In this document: piece after piece, positions 54,185 to 64,000 of the stretch
How positions within the stretch are numbered: position 1 is the first letter of the stretch
Layout: each line of letters opens with the position of its first letter
Assembly: GCA_028023455.1 (NCBI GenBank)
Contig: JAQFVV010000063.1
Location: forward strand, 6,122,794 to 6,186,793
Length of the DNA: 64,000 nucleotides
Direction: 5' to 3'
DNA from: Epiperipatus broadwayi
Taxonomy: Eukaryota; Onychophora; Udeonychophora; Euonychophora; Peripatidae
Position numbers and translations under genes: made by a program
Notes under the pieces: model-generated
What the model was told of the DNA's origin: nothing
The model's database searches: none
The model's input: only the letters and a program-made list of their open reading frames with translations

Positions 54185-55034
54185 GTTTTTGATAATTAAA
54201 TAATGTTTAATTAATGGCTTTAGAATATGAATAAGGCTTTAATGGGCCTCCGCTATTCCCCTAAATACTGCAACAAACTAATTAGACAATAAAAAGAAAA
54301 CAGGTTAATAGGTTTGCGGTCAAATTCTTTTCTTCCCAATTTTATTAAAATATCCAACTCGATCTTCTCGATAAAGTACGATAGATAATAAAAACCTTTC
54401 GCAAAGCATTTCTTATGGCTTTGCGCGAAAAACCGGGTTTACAATTGACTTAGAACGTATATAGCTAAATCAAATATACGTGACTAGCTAATGGCGGACA
54501 AAAAAGAGGTGTTATCAAAAAGATCAAGTTGGCACACAAAAGAAACTGACTTGGATTTAATTAACAACATAAATAAAATTGGAAAGTGATTTCAAATGAC
54601 AAAAAATTAACTATTAAATTTAACCGCAACGAAATACTAAATATTTACAATGGTTAGTAAGGAAGAATAGCGAAGGTAAAAAGGTTACATATAGCTAGAT
54701 GATCCCAAAATATATTTAAGGTTAATTCATAAAATGTTTACATAGCAAAGACATATATTTCAATACAACAATAAAACAATATGAATCAAAAGTAGCATAC
54801 GAGATAGTTTAATTTAGGAGATACGATACCGTCCTTTTTCCGTGATGTTCCCTACGGCGTCCGTGGCTTGATCCGACCGACGATAGGTGTTTGTCCGGAC
54901 AATGAAAATATGAAGTATGGCTTCCATGAAAAGTTCTCCAGACACGGCATAGAGTTCATATGGTTATTGATTGGATGTTAAGGCATTTTGGATGGTATTT
55001 AGGAACCTCGGCGATAGGCAAAGCTATGATTTGC

Positions 55035-55286
55035 CTAGCCAAGCATATCCATTTTCCTCAAAATACGGTTGGTTTTAACTGGAGCAGGTTCCAACTTCTC
55101 CATTGTTTGAAAATGACAGCTGTATAACTTTATTTTGAAGCACAAGCTAAATGTGAAGCAAAATCTGACGGATTTCTCCCAAGAGAAATCTGAATGCACT
55201 TTCCAGAAAGCTTGGAAATAAAACAGCAAGAAAAATCTTAATAAATCGCCTTCACAAGCAAAATCAGAATCAAATGACTCCTTCAA
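55035..55286 (-). CDS. 83-codon ORF inside the 3' LTR, unknown
   Basis: It starts about 40 bp after the TATA box on the same strand, so it would be the first ORF of an LTR-driven transcript. Aromatic-rich (LLRFFLLFYFQAFW), it ends with a basic segment. An identical copy lies at 61207-61458. No domain is recognised. It may be a leader ORF or chance. Confidence 0.25.
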   Translation of the reverse strand: MKESFDSDFACEGDLLRFFLLFYFQAFWKVHSDFSWEKSVRFCFTFSLCFKIKLYSCHFQTMEKLEPAPVKTNRILRKMDMLG

Positions 55287-56168
55287 AAAGAAAAGTCTGA
55301 ATAATTATCTCTTTTGTTCTCCCTACTATTTATACTTTCTCTGCCAGCTACCTTCCATTGTTTGTATGATCTGAGATCTTGATAAGCCCCCCCTTGCTGC
55401 TTTGTTTTAAAACAACACGTTCTAAAAATAACTTCAATTTTTTTACTCTAACTTTCTTACTTTAAAGTTGGAATTCTATTAATTAAAAAGCAAGAAAGAA
55501 AATGCCATCTTTAATTAGACTTGAACGGCTCACTAATTAAAATATACATTCTTTCAGAAATGTTGGTGGGCTTATCTCAAAATCAAATCATACTAAATAT
55601 TTTAATAAAATTTGAACAACAATATATTATTATTTTACAATAGAATAAGCATTTTATCTCAGCAGAATTTTGCATTACCTCATATATATACGCTAGATGT
55701 ATATATATGTTTGACTAATAGGTTAAGCAATTTTTATCAATAGAATGAAATTTATTTAAAATAAAATATTTAACTGTAATACACATTTAATAAGCATAAT
55801 TATTTTTAACTCTAATGCAAAACCCTGCTGATATTGAACTATAAACTTAATTTAGGTCTACAATACTAATTAAGTTTATAGGAAGATGTGAAGCATGGAT
55901 CGGACTTCAGATCCATTGCTTCATTTCCCAATAGTTAGTGAGCAAAAAAAAAAATGTTTTAAAAAAAAAATGCTGTTGCTTCAGGTCAGAGGTAAGAATT
56001 TGTACCAGGTGAGTTCAAGCCTACTCTTTATTCACTGTAATGTTTAAGTTGCTACTACTAATAATCTTTCTATATGTTACTATAAAACGGTTTATCCATC
56101 ATTCATTCTCCTATATTTTTTTAAATCAAGTCCGTGTTGTTTTAGTCTGACTAGCTATATATATGTTT

Positions 56169-57282
56169 TTAATTTCTAAACTTTCCGGGATCCGGTGGTA
56201 TATACTGCCTTGTATTTTTGGACGGGTTCATGACCCTATCATTTTGGTTTTCTTCTAAGTTCCCATAATCAATGTCAGTTAGTATCCGAATCGTGCCTTC
56301 AATGTCCTGCATTTGAGTGCCTATTAATATTTTCCTAATCCAGGGTGGCATGTTGTGTCTAATCATCCTTACTATCTGCATTTCTGGATAATTGAATGCA
56401 GTTAGGGCTTTAATGCGATTTACCTGCCTAACAAAAAACTGAGCATAAGTCTCTTGATGGTTAGCTGGGTATGTTTCATGCATTATGGAATACATCAAAC
56501 CTTCCTGCCGCTCTGCACTCCAGTACATTGACATTATTGCCTTCTCATATTCCATAAATGTTTGCGGTTGTATAGATAGAGTATTCCACCAGTCTCTGGC
56601 AGATTCTTTTAAATGATGACTGGAGATCGCCACTTTTTCTTGTTCAGTCATATTCTGGAACTTGAAAAACATCTTTAAGACTATCCAGGTGGTGTCTAGG
56701 GTTTCCACCCGGTTCCCCTCTAAAACCTTGTATATGTATGAATTTAGCCACCGGAGACGTTACCGGATTAATTATTATAGGCGTAAGGATTTGGTTACCT
56801 TGTTGCGCCTTGATTGGATTGATCTGTTGATGAGTGTTCATTTCCTTTTTATCCACATCCATCTGTCCATTGTCTTCTCCTTCCTGTATTTGATGCTTGA
56901 CTGACGTGTCCCAGGCATACATATCCTTCTCTACTTCATTATCGATCAATGATTTAGGTTGTGTATCATCTTGTTTCTGTTGCCATTTTAACTGAGTATC
57001 CTCATCTGGCCATACTTTTGTTCTGGTATGTTGTTGCTGGAGAACCATGTTTTCCTCCAAACGGTTCAGTCGTTGAGATGTTATATTCATGAATTGCTGG
57101 AACATGTTCCTCATCATTTCATTTTCATGTCTCATTTCTTTGATGAAAGCCTCAAAGTTATACTCTTCATTATGAGTACCTGTTGGCCTCTTGGGAATAT
57201 TGAGTACTACCTCCTCCTCGCTGTCATAATGTGCGTCCGTCTGTTGGTCCATTTTTTTTGCTATTTTGCTACACAAAGTCAC
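56169..57282 (-). pseudogene. LTR retrotransposon Gag, frameshifted
   Basis: Two overlapping minus-strand frames. The first (57282-56644, 212 codons) is a hydrophilic, acidic-then-Gln-rich region with a helical stretch (RHENEMMRNMFQQF, RLNRLEENM) and ends just after the start of the capsid-like domain. The second (56708-56169, 179 codons) holds the Gag core: a KMFFKFQNMTEQEKV segment, the W-W pair of SARDWWNTL, a MYWSAERQEG segment, YAQFFVRQVNRIKAL, and ILTDIDYGN. This is the retrotransposon Gag (Ty3-like) capsid fold. A frameshift near 56700 separates them. There is no CCHC zinc knuckle; the frame ends shortly after the capsid part. Gag packages element RNA in cytoplasmic particles. As it stands the gene is broken unless the shift is translational. 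Confidence 0.8.
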
Positions 57283-58111
57283 AATTTATTTCTAAACGTA
57301 TTTTAATACAATCTATATAAATATATTGTATTATGTATATCTAGGAGCTATATCCTGTATGTGAAGAAAAAAAAAATTTTTTTTTTTCTTTAAAAACAAT
57401 AAGTCAAATATTCTAAATTCTTTATTTATGTTTTCAAAAACTAACTTTGCCTACCTCACGAGGTCCTATTTTAACCCTATGCCTATATGTATCTGTTTAT
57501 ACATGAAAATATAAAAAATCCTGCCGTGTCTGTCTTTAATAACTATACCACATATTATTCTCCTCACTTTACTTTATTTATATTTCATTAAAATATCATT
57601 GCTATGTTAATATAACTGAAATAATCCACTTACAGCTTGACCTGGCTTTCTCTGACACCTGAAACAACTAAAAAATGCATTTACATTAATACAAGTATAT
57701 ATATATAAAGAAATATGTGAGCAAAATATACATCAGTCATGTTTAAAAATTATTTTGGCTCACTAAGCATACATTGTTATTTTGATCATCTACTATAGTT
57801 TAGTTTATTTGATATCCGATATGAGAAATTGCACTTGCCGACAAATTTATTTGAGAAGGGCGCCAGTCGACAAGACAATGGCCATATCAAATATACATAT
57901 TAATGGATAATGATCCAAGCACACATTTATAAGGGTTTATAAAGTTTCAATGCAATTAAAATTTTACTTTGCGTTTCCGTTCACTTTAAAAAAAATTTAA
58001 TTTGATTCTGCTGAACGAAAAAAAATAATCTCTGCATGAATAAGTAAATGCTATTTTAAATGACACAATATTATTTAAATCTAAGACGTATAACAACTAA
58101 GTACGGTAATT

Positions 58112-58304
58112 TGTCTGACCTGGGATCGAAACCAGTTACCATTTTGGTCAAGACACAAAAAAAAATTCAAACAGCCAAAGTATGATTAACAAAACAAAAT
58201 ATATACACAAAAAAAAATTAAAAATAGAAGTAAAATCCCATGATAACTGCCACTCCGAATTATGAACCTGGGATCGAAACCAACTACCATTTTGGTCACA
58301 ACCC
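58112..58304. repeat. direct repeat of a T-arm-like block
   Basis: GACCTGGGATCGAAACCAGT-TACCATTTTGGTCA (58118-58151) and GAACCTGGGATCGAAACCAA-CTACCATTTTGGTCA (58262-58296). The minus strand resembles a tRNA T-arm and loop (CTGGTTTCGATCCCAG). Confidence 0.7.
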
Positions 58305-58689
58305 GAAATAGATGAACAATTATCAAGCAATTTTACAGAATCACGCATTGAGATCAAAAACTGTTTCAAAAAAACATTTATATAAAAATGGGTTTTACCA
58401 AACTATAACGAAGTGTATACCATATACACCCATATATATGAATATGTACACACCAAATAAGCATATATATGACTACATATAAATATACAAACAGATATAC
58501 CTATACAAATATTTCTTTTATTATTATGTACATGACTTTATTAGAAAGATGTCATATTGCAAACCGCATACTCCTATTATTTCAGGCAAGTAACGCTGGT
58601 CACAACTATGACACGGAAACAACAATTGCAGACATAGACCTATTATTTCAGGCTACTCAGCAATTCTGAACTCTAAAGTGTAAGGGGTC

Positions 58690-58800
58690 TTCACCTAAAC
58701 GGTTACTCAAGGAATCTTCATAAACGATCACTAAAAAAACAAGGGCTTCACCTAACGGTTACTCAAAAGGTCTTCACCTAACGGTTACTCAATAAATGAT
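58690..58800. repeat. short tandem words, about 20-bp unit
   Basis: TTCACCTAAACGGTTACTCA, then TTCACCTAACGGTTACTCAA twice, with variable spacers. Confidence 0.75.
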
Positions 58801-59949
58801 TCAATAGCATAATCCGAAATGGAGAAAAAAAAAATCTTAACTAAAGGGTGGCTGACATATATGTTATACAAAAATATAAATTAAACGACATACGCATTTA
58901 CTCTTTATTAAGTTGAAAATTAAGTTTGCTATTTTATTAACAAAACTTATATATATTTGGTAGGACACGTAATTACAAAATATTTAACAGTGAACGAGAA
59001 TTTTGCATGATTATAGCATTCATTTTATATAAAAACGAAATGCAGAGAAAGTGAAAAAAAATGTTTGTTAACACCATACACTGACACGTGTAATTTTGAC
59101 TTATCAAAGCTTTCAATCTATGAAAAAAAATTCTATTAACGAAAAAAAAAAGGTTATCTAAGATATTTACAAAAATTTATCCAAACGGAAAATAAAAATC
59201 TATTATGTACTGTACTTTTTTTTTTGACTCAAAATATTAACACTACCGTTTATACTATATTTCGAAAAAAACATTATTATTCCAAACTTTTTCATATTTG
59301 AGCGATACTAAAAACAATCTAAAGTACGAAAGCTAATTTAAGGGAGGGCGGGTGGGTATATATTTGACACTTCCGCCTTATTGAAGCTATCTACTTTATA
59401 CGAGAAAAAAAATATGGCGTACTGGCCATGACAAAACTAATTAGGATTACCAAAAAATTACTTTAACTCTGAAATCTTCTTTTCTAGTCACACACCAAAA
59501 AAAACAACTGACGGCGTGTTAACTTTTTAACTATAAAATATTCATTTCATATATATCAAACTCGGAAAAAAAAATGTTTAGCTTATGGCACATTTAACTT
59601 CTTAATTAATTAAAAAAATGACATTTAGCTCACGTTAGGAAACAAACTTGGAAAAATTATACATATATTATTTTTATATAAATATATTCAACTAAAACTA
59701 ACTTCTCAGGGTAGTAATTTTTTTTTTTTAAAAAATGACATACGTCCCACTGCGACAAACTAGAAGCAAAAAAAAATTCCCGTATAACTAACAATTATTT
59801 CGTGTTATTTAAAAAAACATTATATATATGTGTGTACAAACCCGGGAAAAAAAATCTACATATATATTATTCATTAATTTAAAACAGAAAAAGAAAAAAA
59901 ACATTATACACACATACAAATGTTATACAGGGCATTGCAGGGTATGGAA

Positions 59950-59980
59950 AATTTCGAATAGCCACACGATGGGCGTCCAG
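59950..59980 (-). promoter_or_regulatory. possible displaced primer-binding site
   Basis: On the minus strand, 24 nt after the end of the 5' LTR, TGGACGCCCATCGTGTGGC resembles the PBS complementary to the 3' end of tRNA-Lys(CUU), with one inserted base and two mismatches. The usual PBS lies within a few bases of the LTR, so the distance is a weakness. Confidence 0.25.
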
Positions 59981-60030
59981 AATTACGGAAAAAAAAAATC
60001 TACTGTGACAGTCAGATTATGTATGCTGGT

Positions 60031-60351
60031 TTAACCTAGTTCGAGTCCTAAGCGAAAGTACCTCGAGGCCACTATACGCGAAATATTAAATAAAGAATAT
60101 AATAACCTCTGCCCTATTTCGCCTATTCTCGGGGCTAATTCACGAACCAACAACACCATCTGAGCCACGCATAAATTATTTTTCAACCGGCCACAAAGCT
60201 TAGCAACAGCGGTAGAGACATGGACGGGAAATCCTAAAGAGCTAAAAGCTAAATGTGTAAAGTACATAAAAAGATGTGTTGGTGTTTGCGTTTTGCGTGC
60301 CTGGATCATTGAAAAGTAAAAGAAAACATTTAATATGACTAAGAAACTCAA
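60031..60351 (-). CDS. 106-codon ORF inside the 5' LTR, unknown
   Basis: Identical to the frame at 53864-54184. In this LTR it would fall in the 5' untranslated leader of the element RNA. Confidence 0.25.
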   Translation of the reverse strand: MSFLVILNVFFYFSMIQARKTQTPTHLFMYFTHLAFSSLGFPVHVSTAVAKLCGRLKNNLCVAQMVLLVRELAPRIGEIGQRLLYSLFNISRIVASRYFRLGLELG

Positions 60352-61206
60352 GTTTTTGATAATTAAATAATGTTTAATTAATGGCTTTAGAATATGAATA
60401 AGGCTTTAATGGGCCTCCGCTATTCCCCTAAATTACTGCAACAAACTAATTAGACAATAAAAAGAAAACAGGTTAATAGGTTTGCGGTCAAATTCTTTTC
60501 TTCCCAATTTTATTAAAAAAATATCCAACTCGATCTTCTCGATAAAGTACGATAGATAATAAAAACCTTTCGCAAAGCATTTCTTATGGCTTTGCGCTAA
60601 AAACCCGGGTTTACAATTGACTTAGAACGTATATAGCTAAATCAAATATACGTGACTAGCTAATGGCGGACAAAAAAGAGGTGTTATCAAAAAGATCAAG
60701 TTGGCACACAAAAGAAACTGACTTGGATTTAATTAACAACATAAATAAAATTGGAAAGTGATTTCAAATGACAAAAAATTAACTATTAAATTTAACCGCA
60801 ACGAAATACTAAATATTTACAATGGTTAGTAAGGAAGAATAGCGAAGGTAAAAAGGTTACATATAGCTAGATGATCCCAAAATATATTTAAGGTTAATTC
60901 ATAAAATGTTTACATAGCAAAAACATATATTTCAATACAACAATAAAACAATATGAATCAAAAGTAGCATACGAGATAGTTTAATTTAGGAGATACGATA
61001 CCGTCCTTTTTCCGTGATGTTCCCTACGGCGTCCGTGGCTTGATCCGACCGACGATAGGTGTTTGTCCGGACAATGAAAATATGAAGTATGGCTTCCATG
61101 AAAAGTTCTCCAGACACGGCATAGAGTTCATATGGTTATTGATTGGATGTTAAGGCATTTTGGATGGTATTTAGGAACCTCGGCGATAGGCAAAGCTATG
61201 ATTTGC

Positions 61207-61458
61207 CTAGCCAAGCATATCCATTTTCCTCAAAATACGGTTGGTTTTAACTGGAGCAGGTTCCAACTTCTCCATTGTTTGAAAATGACAGCTGTATAAC
61301 TTTATTTTGAAGCACAAGCTAAATGTGAAGCAAAATCTGACGGATTTCTCCCAAGAGAAATCTGAATGCACTTTCCAGAAAGCTTGGAAATAAAACAGCA
61401 AGAAAAATCTTAATAAATCGCCTTCACAAGCAAAATCAGAATCAAATGACTCCTTCAA
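61207..61458 (-). CDS. 83-codon ORF inside the 5' LTR, unknown
   Basis: Identical to the frame at 55035-55286. It lies shortly downstream of the 5' LTR TATA box (61498-61507), so if the box is used this would be the first ORF on the element RNA. Confidence 0.25.
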   Translation of the reverse strand: MKESFDSDFACEGDLLRFFLLFYFQAFWKVHSDFSWEKSVRFCFTFSLCFKIKLYSCHFQTMEKLEPAPVKTNRILRKMDMLG

Positions 61459-62071
61459 AAAGAAAAGTCTGAATAATTATCTCTTTTGTTCTCCCTACTA
61501 TTTATACTTTCTCTGCCAGCTACCTTCCATTGTTTGTATGATCTGAGATCTTGATAAGCCCCCCCTTGCTGCTTTGTTTTAAAACAACACGTTCTAAAAA
61601 TAACTTCAATTTTTTACTCTAACTTTCTTACTTTAAAGTTGGAATTCTATTAATTAAAAAGCAAGAAAGAAAATGCCATCTTTAATTAGACTTGAACGGC
61701 TCACTAATTAAAATATACATTCTTTCAGAAATGTTGGTGGGCTTATCTCAAAATCAAACCATACTAAATATTTTAATAAAATTTGAACAACAATATATTA
61801 TTATTTTACAATAGAATAAGCATTTTATCTCAGCAGAATTTTGCATTTACTCATATATATACGCTAGATGTATATATATGTTTGACTAATAGGTTAAGCA
61901 ATTTTTATCAATAGAATGAAATTTATTTAAAATAAAATATTTAACTGTAATACACATTTAATAAGCATAATTATTTTTAACTCTAATGCAAAACCCTGCT
62001 GATATTGAACTATAAACTTAATTTAGGTCTACAATACTAATTAAGTTTATAGGAAGATGTGAAGCATGGAT

Positions 62072-62571
62072 NNNNNNNNNNNNNNNNNNNNNNNNNNNNN
62101 NNNNNNNNNNNNNNNNNNNNNNNNNNNNNNNNNNNNNNNNNNNNNNNNNNNNNNNNNNNNNNNNNNNNNNNNNNNNNNNNNNNNNNNNNNNNNNNNNNNN
62201 NNNNNNNNNNNNNNNNNNNNNNNNNNNNNNNNNNNNNNNNNNNNNNNNNNNNNNNNNNNNNNNNNNNNNNNNNNNNNNNNNNNNNNNNNNNNNNNNNNNN
62301 NNNNNNNNNNNNNNNNNNNNNNNNNNNNNNNNNNNNNNNNNNNNNNNNNNNNNNNNNNNNNNNNNNNNNNNNNNNNNNNNNNNNNNNNNNNNNNNNNNNN
62401 NNNNNNNNNNNNNNNNNNNNNNNNNNNNNNNNNNNNNNNNNNNNNNNNNNNNNNNNNNNNNNNNNNNNNNNNNNNNNNNNNNNNNNNNNNNNNNNNNNNN
62501 NNNNNNNNNNNNNNNNNNNNNNNNNNNNNNNNNNNNNNNNNNNNNNNNNNNNNNNNNNNNNNNNNNNNNNN
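62072..62571. other. assembly gap (500 N)
   Basis: Exactly 500 N, a conventional placeholder length. It begins inside the 5' LTR, at a terminal inverted repeat. Any reading frame across it is meaningless. Confidence 0.99.
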
Positions 62572-63480
62572 TACCTACCTACTTTATAATCATGTGAACA
62601 ACAAAAACAACAGCAAGTTTCCCATAAAATAATTTATTGAATCAAAAAGAAATGCAACTTTGGATAAGTTGTGAAACAAAACAAGTAAAAAAAAAAAACA
62701 CCATTTTCAAGGGCATAAAAAACAGCAGCCAAAAGTAACATGCAAATAAAATAACAGGGAGGCCTCAAAGCTGTAAGTAATGAGATTTTGGAGCCTTCGA
62801 ACCAACAACTTCCCTTATGCAGACCTACATATGTACATTTTCAGGAGTTTTTCTTCCTACGAAAACACAATATTGTGCATCAATTTGTGTGGCCAGCTGG
62901 CAATTCACTCAGCTCAACCAATTTGGACAACTTACATATGACTTGCATGTGTTCGTGCATAAACAGGCATTTGTGTGTGAAACCAAAAAAAAAACTCTGC
63001 TGAAAAGAATCTTTTCAAGTTGTGTGTAGTTCAAAAGCATAGGGAAGCATGTGTGATGACATGACAATTCTTAATATGGAATACTAATTCCACTATGTTT
63101 TCTAAAAATTTCCAACAATGAATTTTTGCAAAGTTTTGTCTCTTTCAAATATGCCCACCATAAAATCAGACTGTAATGAGAGTTCAAGAGTGCTCACTTG
63201 ATAAATACTGTCACAATGCAATGGGCATAGTATTTCATTACATAATCATAGAATACATCGCCCTCAGGTGGCATTTTACAACTCAAAAAACACCTCTTGT
63301 ACTGTCAGCCATAAGTTATAGGCCACTAAAACAGTATATTGATGTGCGTTTTGTGAAAAACAGGCCATCAAATGGTAGGGTTCAGTATTAATACTATTAC
63401 CCAACATTTTTTATAATACTTGCCTTTAAAATGCTGTGGGGTGAAAGGTCATTTGTAAAAGGTGAAAATAAAATTACAGT
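62572..63480. other. unannotated sequence, less AT-rich
   Basis: GC content and word complexity are higher than in most of the window (for example 62760-62960). Short frames such as 62788-63003 and 63176-63391 show no domain and no splice context that I can support. Confidence 0.4.
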
Positions 63481-63560
63481 GGTCAACACAGCCACCTTAC
63501 AATCAGTTCTCCCGGTTTGCAGGTTCGCTTCCTGGCCGATGCTTTGGCACATGGAAATAA
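63475..63560 (+). repeat. tRNA-derived SINE head
   Basis: TTTGCAGGTTCGCTTCCTGG contains a near-consensus B-box (GGTTCGCTTCC, 63522-63532) in a T-arm-like context. An A-box-like TACAGTGGTCAACACAGCC lies about 45 bp upstream, where it would be in a tRNA. The body following (GCCGATGCTTTGGCACATGG) is unlike a tRNA acceptor, so this is a SINE and not a tRNA gene. Confidence 0.5.
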
Positions 63561-64000
63561 AAAACTAAATGAAAAATAAGATTTATGTTTATATGTGCTA
63601 ACATTAAACTAATCGAATTTTTGCAAATTAAAGATATACTGGGAAGATAATGAGTTAGACACCTGTTTAATTAAAAAATAATATGAAATTGGGACATGCA
63701 AAAATAGGAAATGTTAATGTATATGATTTTATTTGTAGAAATGATAAAAATCTGATTTTGTATTCTCACTGAATTGCTTTTTTTATTTAAACATAATATA
63801 TCACTTTTGATATTCTTGAAAATGACCTCTGTATAAGAAACTGAAACATAACATTTTGTAATGAAAATAACATAAAAGAAAAAGTTTCAAGATTTAAGTA
63901 AAGAAGTCAAAAAAGCAGTAAACACAAGATAATAACACTATATTAAATATAAACTGAAGTAGAAGCAAACTATTAGTTTGCAGTAATTGTGAGAAAAATA
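63561..64000. other. AT-rich sequence without recognisable genes
   Basis: I see nothing in this end segment beyond A/T-rich DNA, possibly the 3' part of the SINE. Confidence 0.45.

Larger units (their letters stand above)
53837..55923 (-). repeat. 3' LTR (2.09 kb)
   Basis: On the minus strand it runs TGAAGCAATGG...GACTGTCACA, a TG...CA form. The first bases follow a short purine run (GGGAAA, 55924-55929) that could be the polypurine tract. A TATA box reads GTATAAATAG on the minus strand (55326-55335), giving a U3 of about 590 bp. A near-perfect inverted repeat (GAAGCATGGATC / GATCCATTGCTTC, 55889-55922) lies at the LTR start. Confidence 0.85.
57300..60003. other. non-coding interior of the LTR retrotransposon
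   Basis: No ORF with recognisable content on either strand. It holds two copies of a 35-bp block (CTGGGATCGAAACCA followed by ACCATTTTGGTCA) about 154 bp apart (58120 and 58264), and three copies of a short word (CACCTAACGGTTACTCAA-like, 58695-58790). It is interspersed with many homopolymer runs of 8-10 bases. It probably serves as the long 5' leader of the element RNA. Confidence 0.5.
60004..62071 (-). repeat. 5' LTR (incomplete at the gap)
   Basis: It matches 53837-55900 with only about nine differences seen by eye (five substitutions, four small indels), so the insertion is recent. TATA is at 61498-61507 (minus). It stops at GAAGCATGGAT where the N gap begins, missing the last 23 bp of its partner, including one arm of the terminal inverted repeat. 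Confidence 0.88.
53837..62072 (-). mobile_element. young gag-only LTR retrotransposon
   Basis: Two near-identical direct repeats (53837-55923 and 60004-62071, the latter cut by a gap) flank a 4.1-kb interior that encodes only a broken gag on the minus strand. The TATA boxes in both repeats are also on the minus strand, so the element reads right to left. No protease, RT, RNase H or integrase is present, so it depends on a partner in trans. About 2.7 kb of non-coding DNA precedes gag, which is long. It lies next to (TA)n on the left. The target-site duplication cannot be tested because the right end is in the gap. Confidence 0.85.

Noticed and set aside
53837-62071. The 2.07-kb near-identical repeats as an assembly duplication
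   Set aside because: They differ at about nine positions, have TG...CA ends, sense-strand TATA boxes matching gag orientation, and enclose gag; LTRs explain this better.
62059-62632. ORFs across the N gap
   Set aside because: No sequence present; meaningless translation.

Overview
The window is animal (bilaterian invertebrate) nuclear DNA. It is very AT-rich, has no operon-like gene packing and no rRNA or intact tRNA gene, and is crowded with (TA)n and (AAT)n microsatellites and retroelement remains. The only host gene I can support is one spliced exon (24685-24889, minus) of a peptide GPCR of the GnRH/corazonin/AKH receptor superfamily. That family occurs in molluscs, annelids and arthropods. 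Together with Penelope-like elements (PLEs) and hammerhead-bearing repeats, it makes a mollusc (cephalopod-like) or an arthropod plausible, but I cannot fix the species.

Layout. 1-1.9 kb: (AAT)n arrays and an inverted pair of short retroelement copies. 2.0-6.4 kb: a decayed CR1/Jockey-like LINE on the minus strand (PHD-finger ORF1, APE endonuclease, RT). 6.5-6.8 kb: a compound (AGT)n/(AAT)n array. 9.4-11.55 kb: two PLE 3' halves (YVDD RT plus GIY-YIG endonuclease) head to head, forming a large palindrome. 11.6-16.1 kb: no recognised content. 16.2-16.6 kb: a diverged single-copy hammerhead element. 16.6-19.06 kb: a TA-bounded block with three adjacent minisatellites. 19.1-23.9 kb: a 4.8 kb LTR-like unit. 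24.7 kb: the GPCR exon. 25.5-27.2 kb: a LINE remnant. 28.7-30.66 kb: a tandem array of about 455-bp units, each carrying a hammerhead ribozyme, with an inverted leading copy and a 13-bp target-site duplication. 31.05-43.0 kb: two direct copies of a 4.6-4.7 kb LTR-like repeat flanking a PLE (36.5-38.1 kb). 43.03-45.2 kb and 49.28-51.19 kb: two further TG...CA units bounded by TA repeats. 53.84-62.07+ kb: a young gag-only LTR retrotransposon on the minus strand with 2.1-kb LTRs, cut by a 500-N assembly gap. 62.6-64 kb: unannotated sequence with a tRNA-like SINE head.

Main point. The strongest unusual signal is the hammerhead array at 28.7-30.66 kb. Its multimeric, inverted-plus-tandem structure between perfect direct repeats looks like one retrotransposition event of a self-cleaving, retrozyme-like RNA. 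The PLEs in the same window encode the kind of RT-endonuclease known to be associated with hammerheads. A second theme is that nearly every LTR-like unit here starts exactly at the edge of a (TA)n array.
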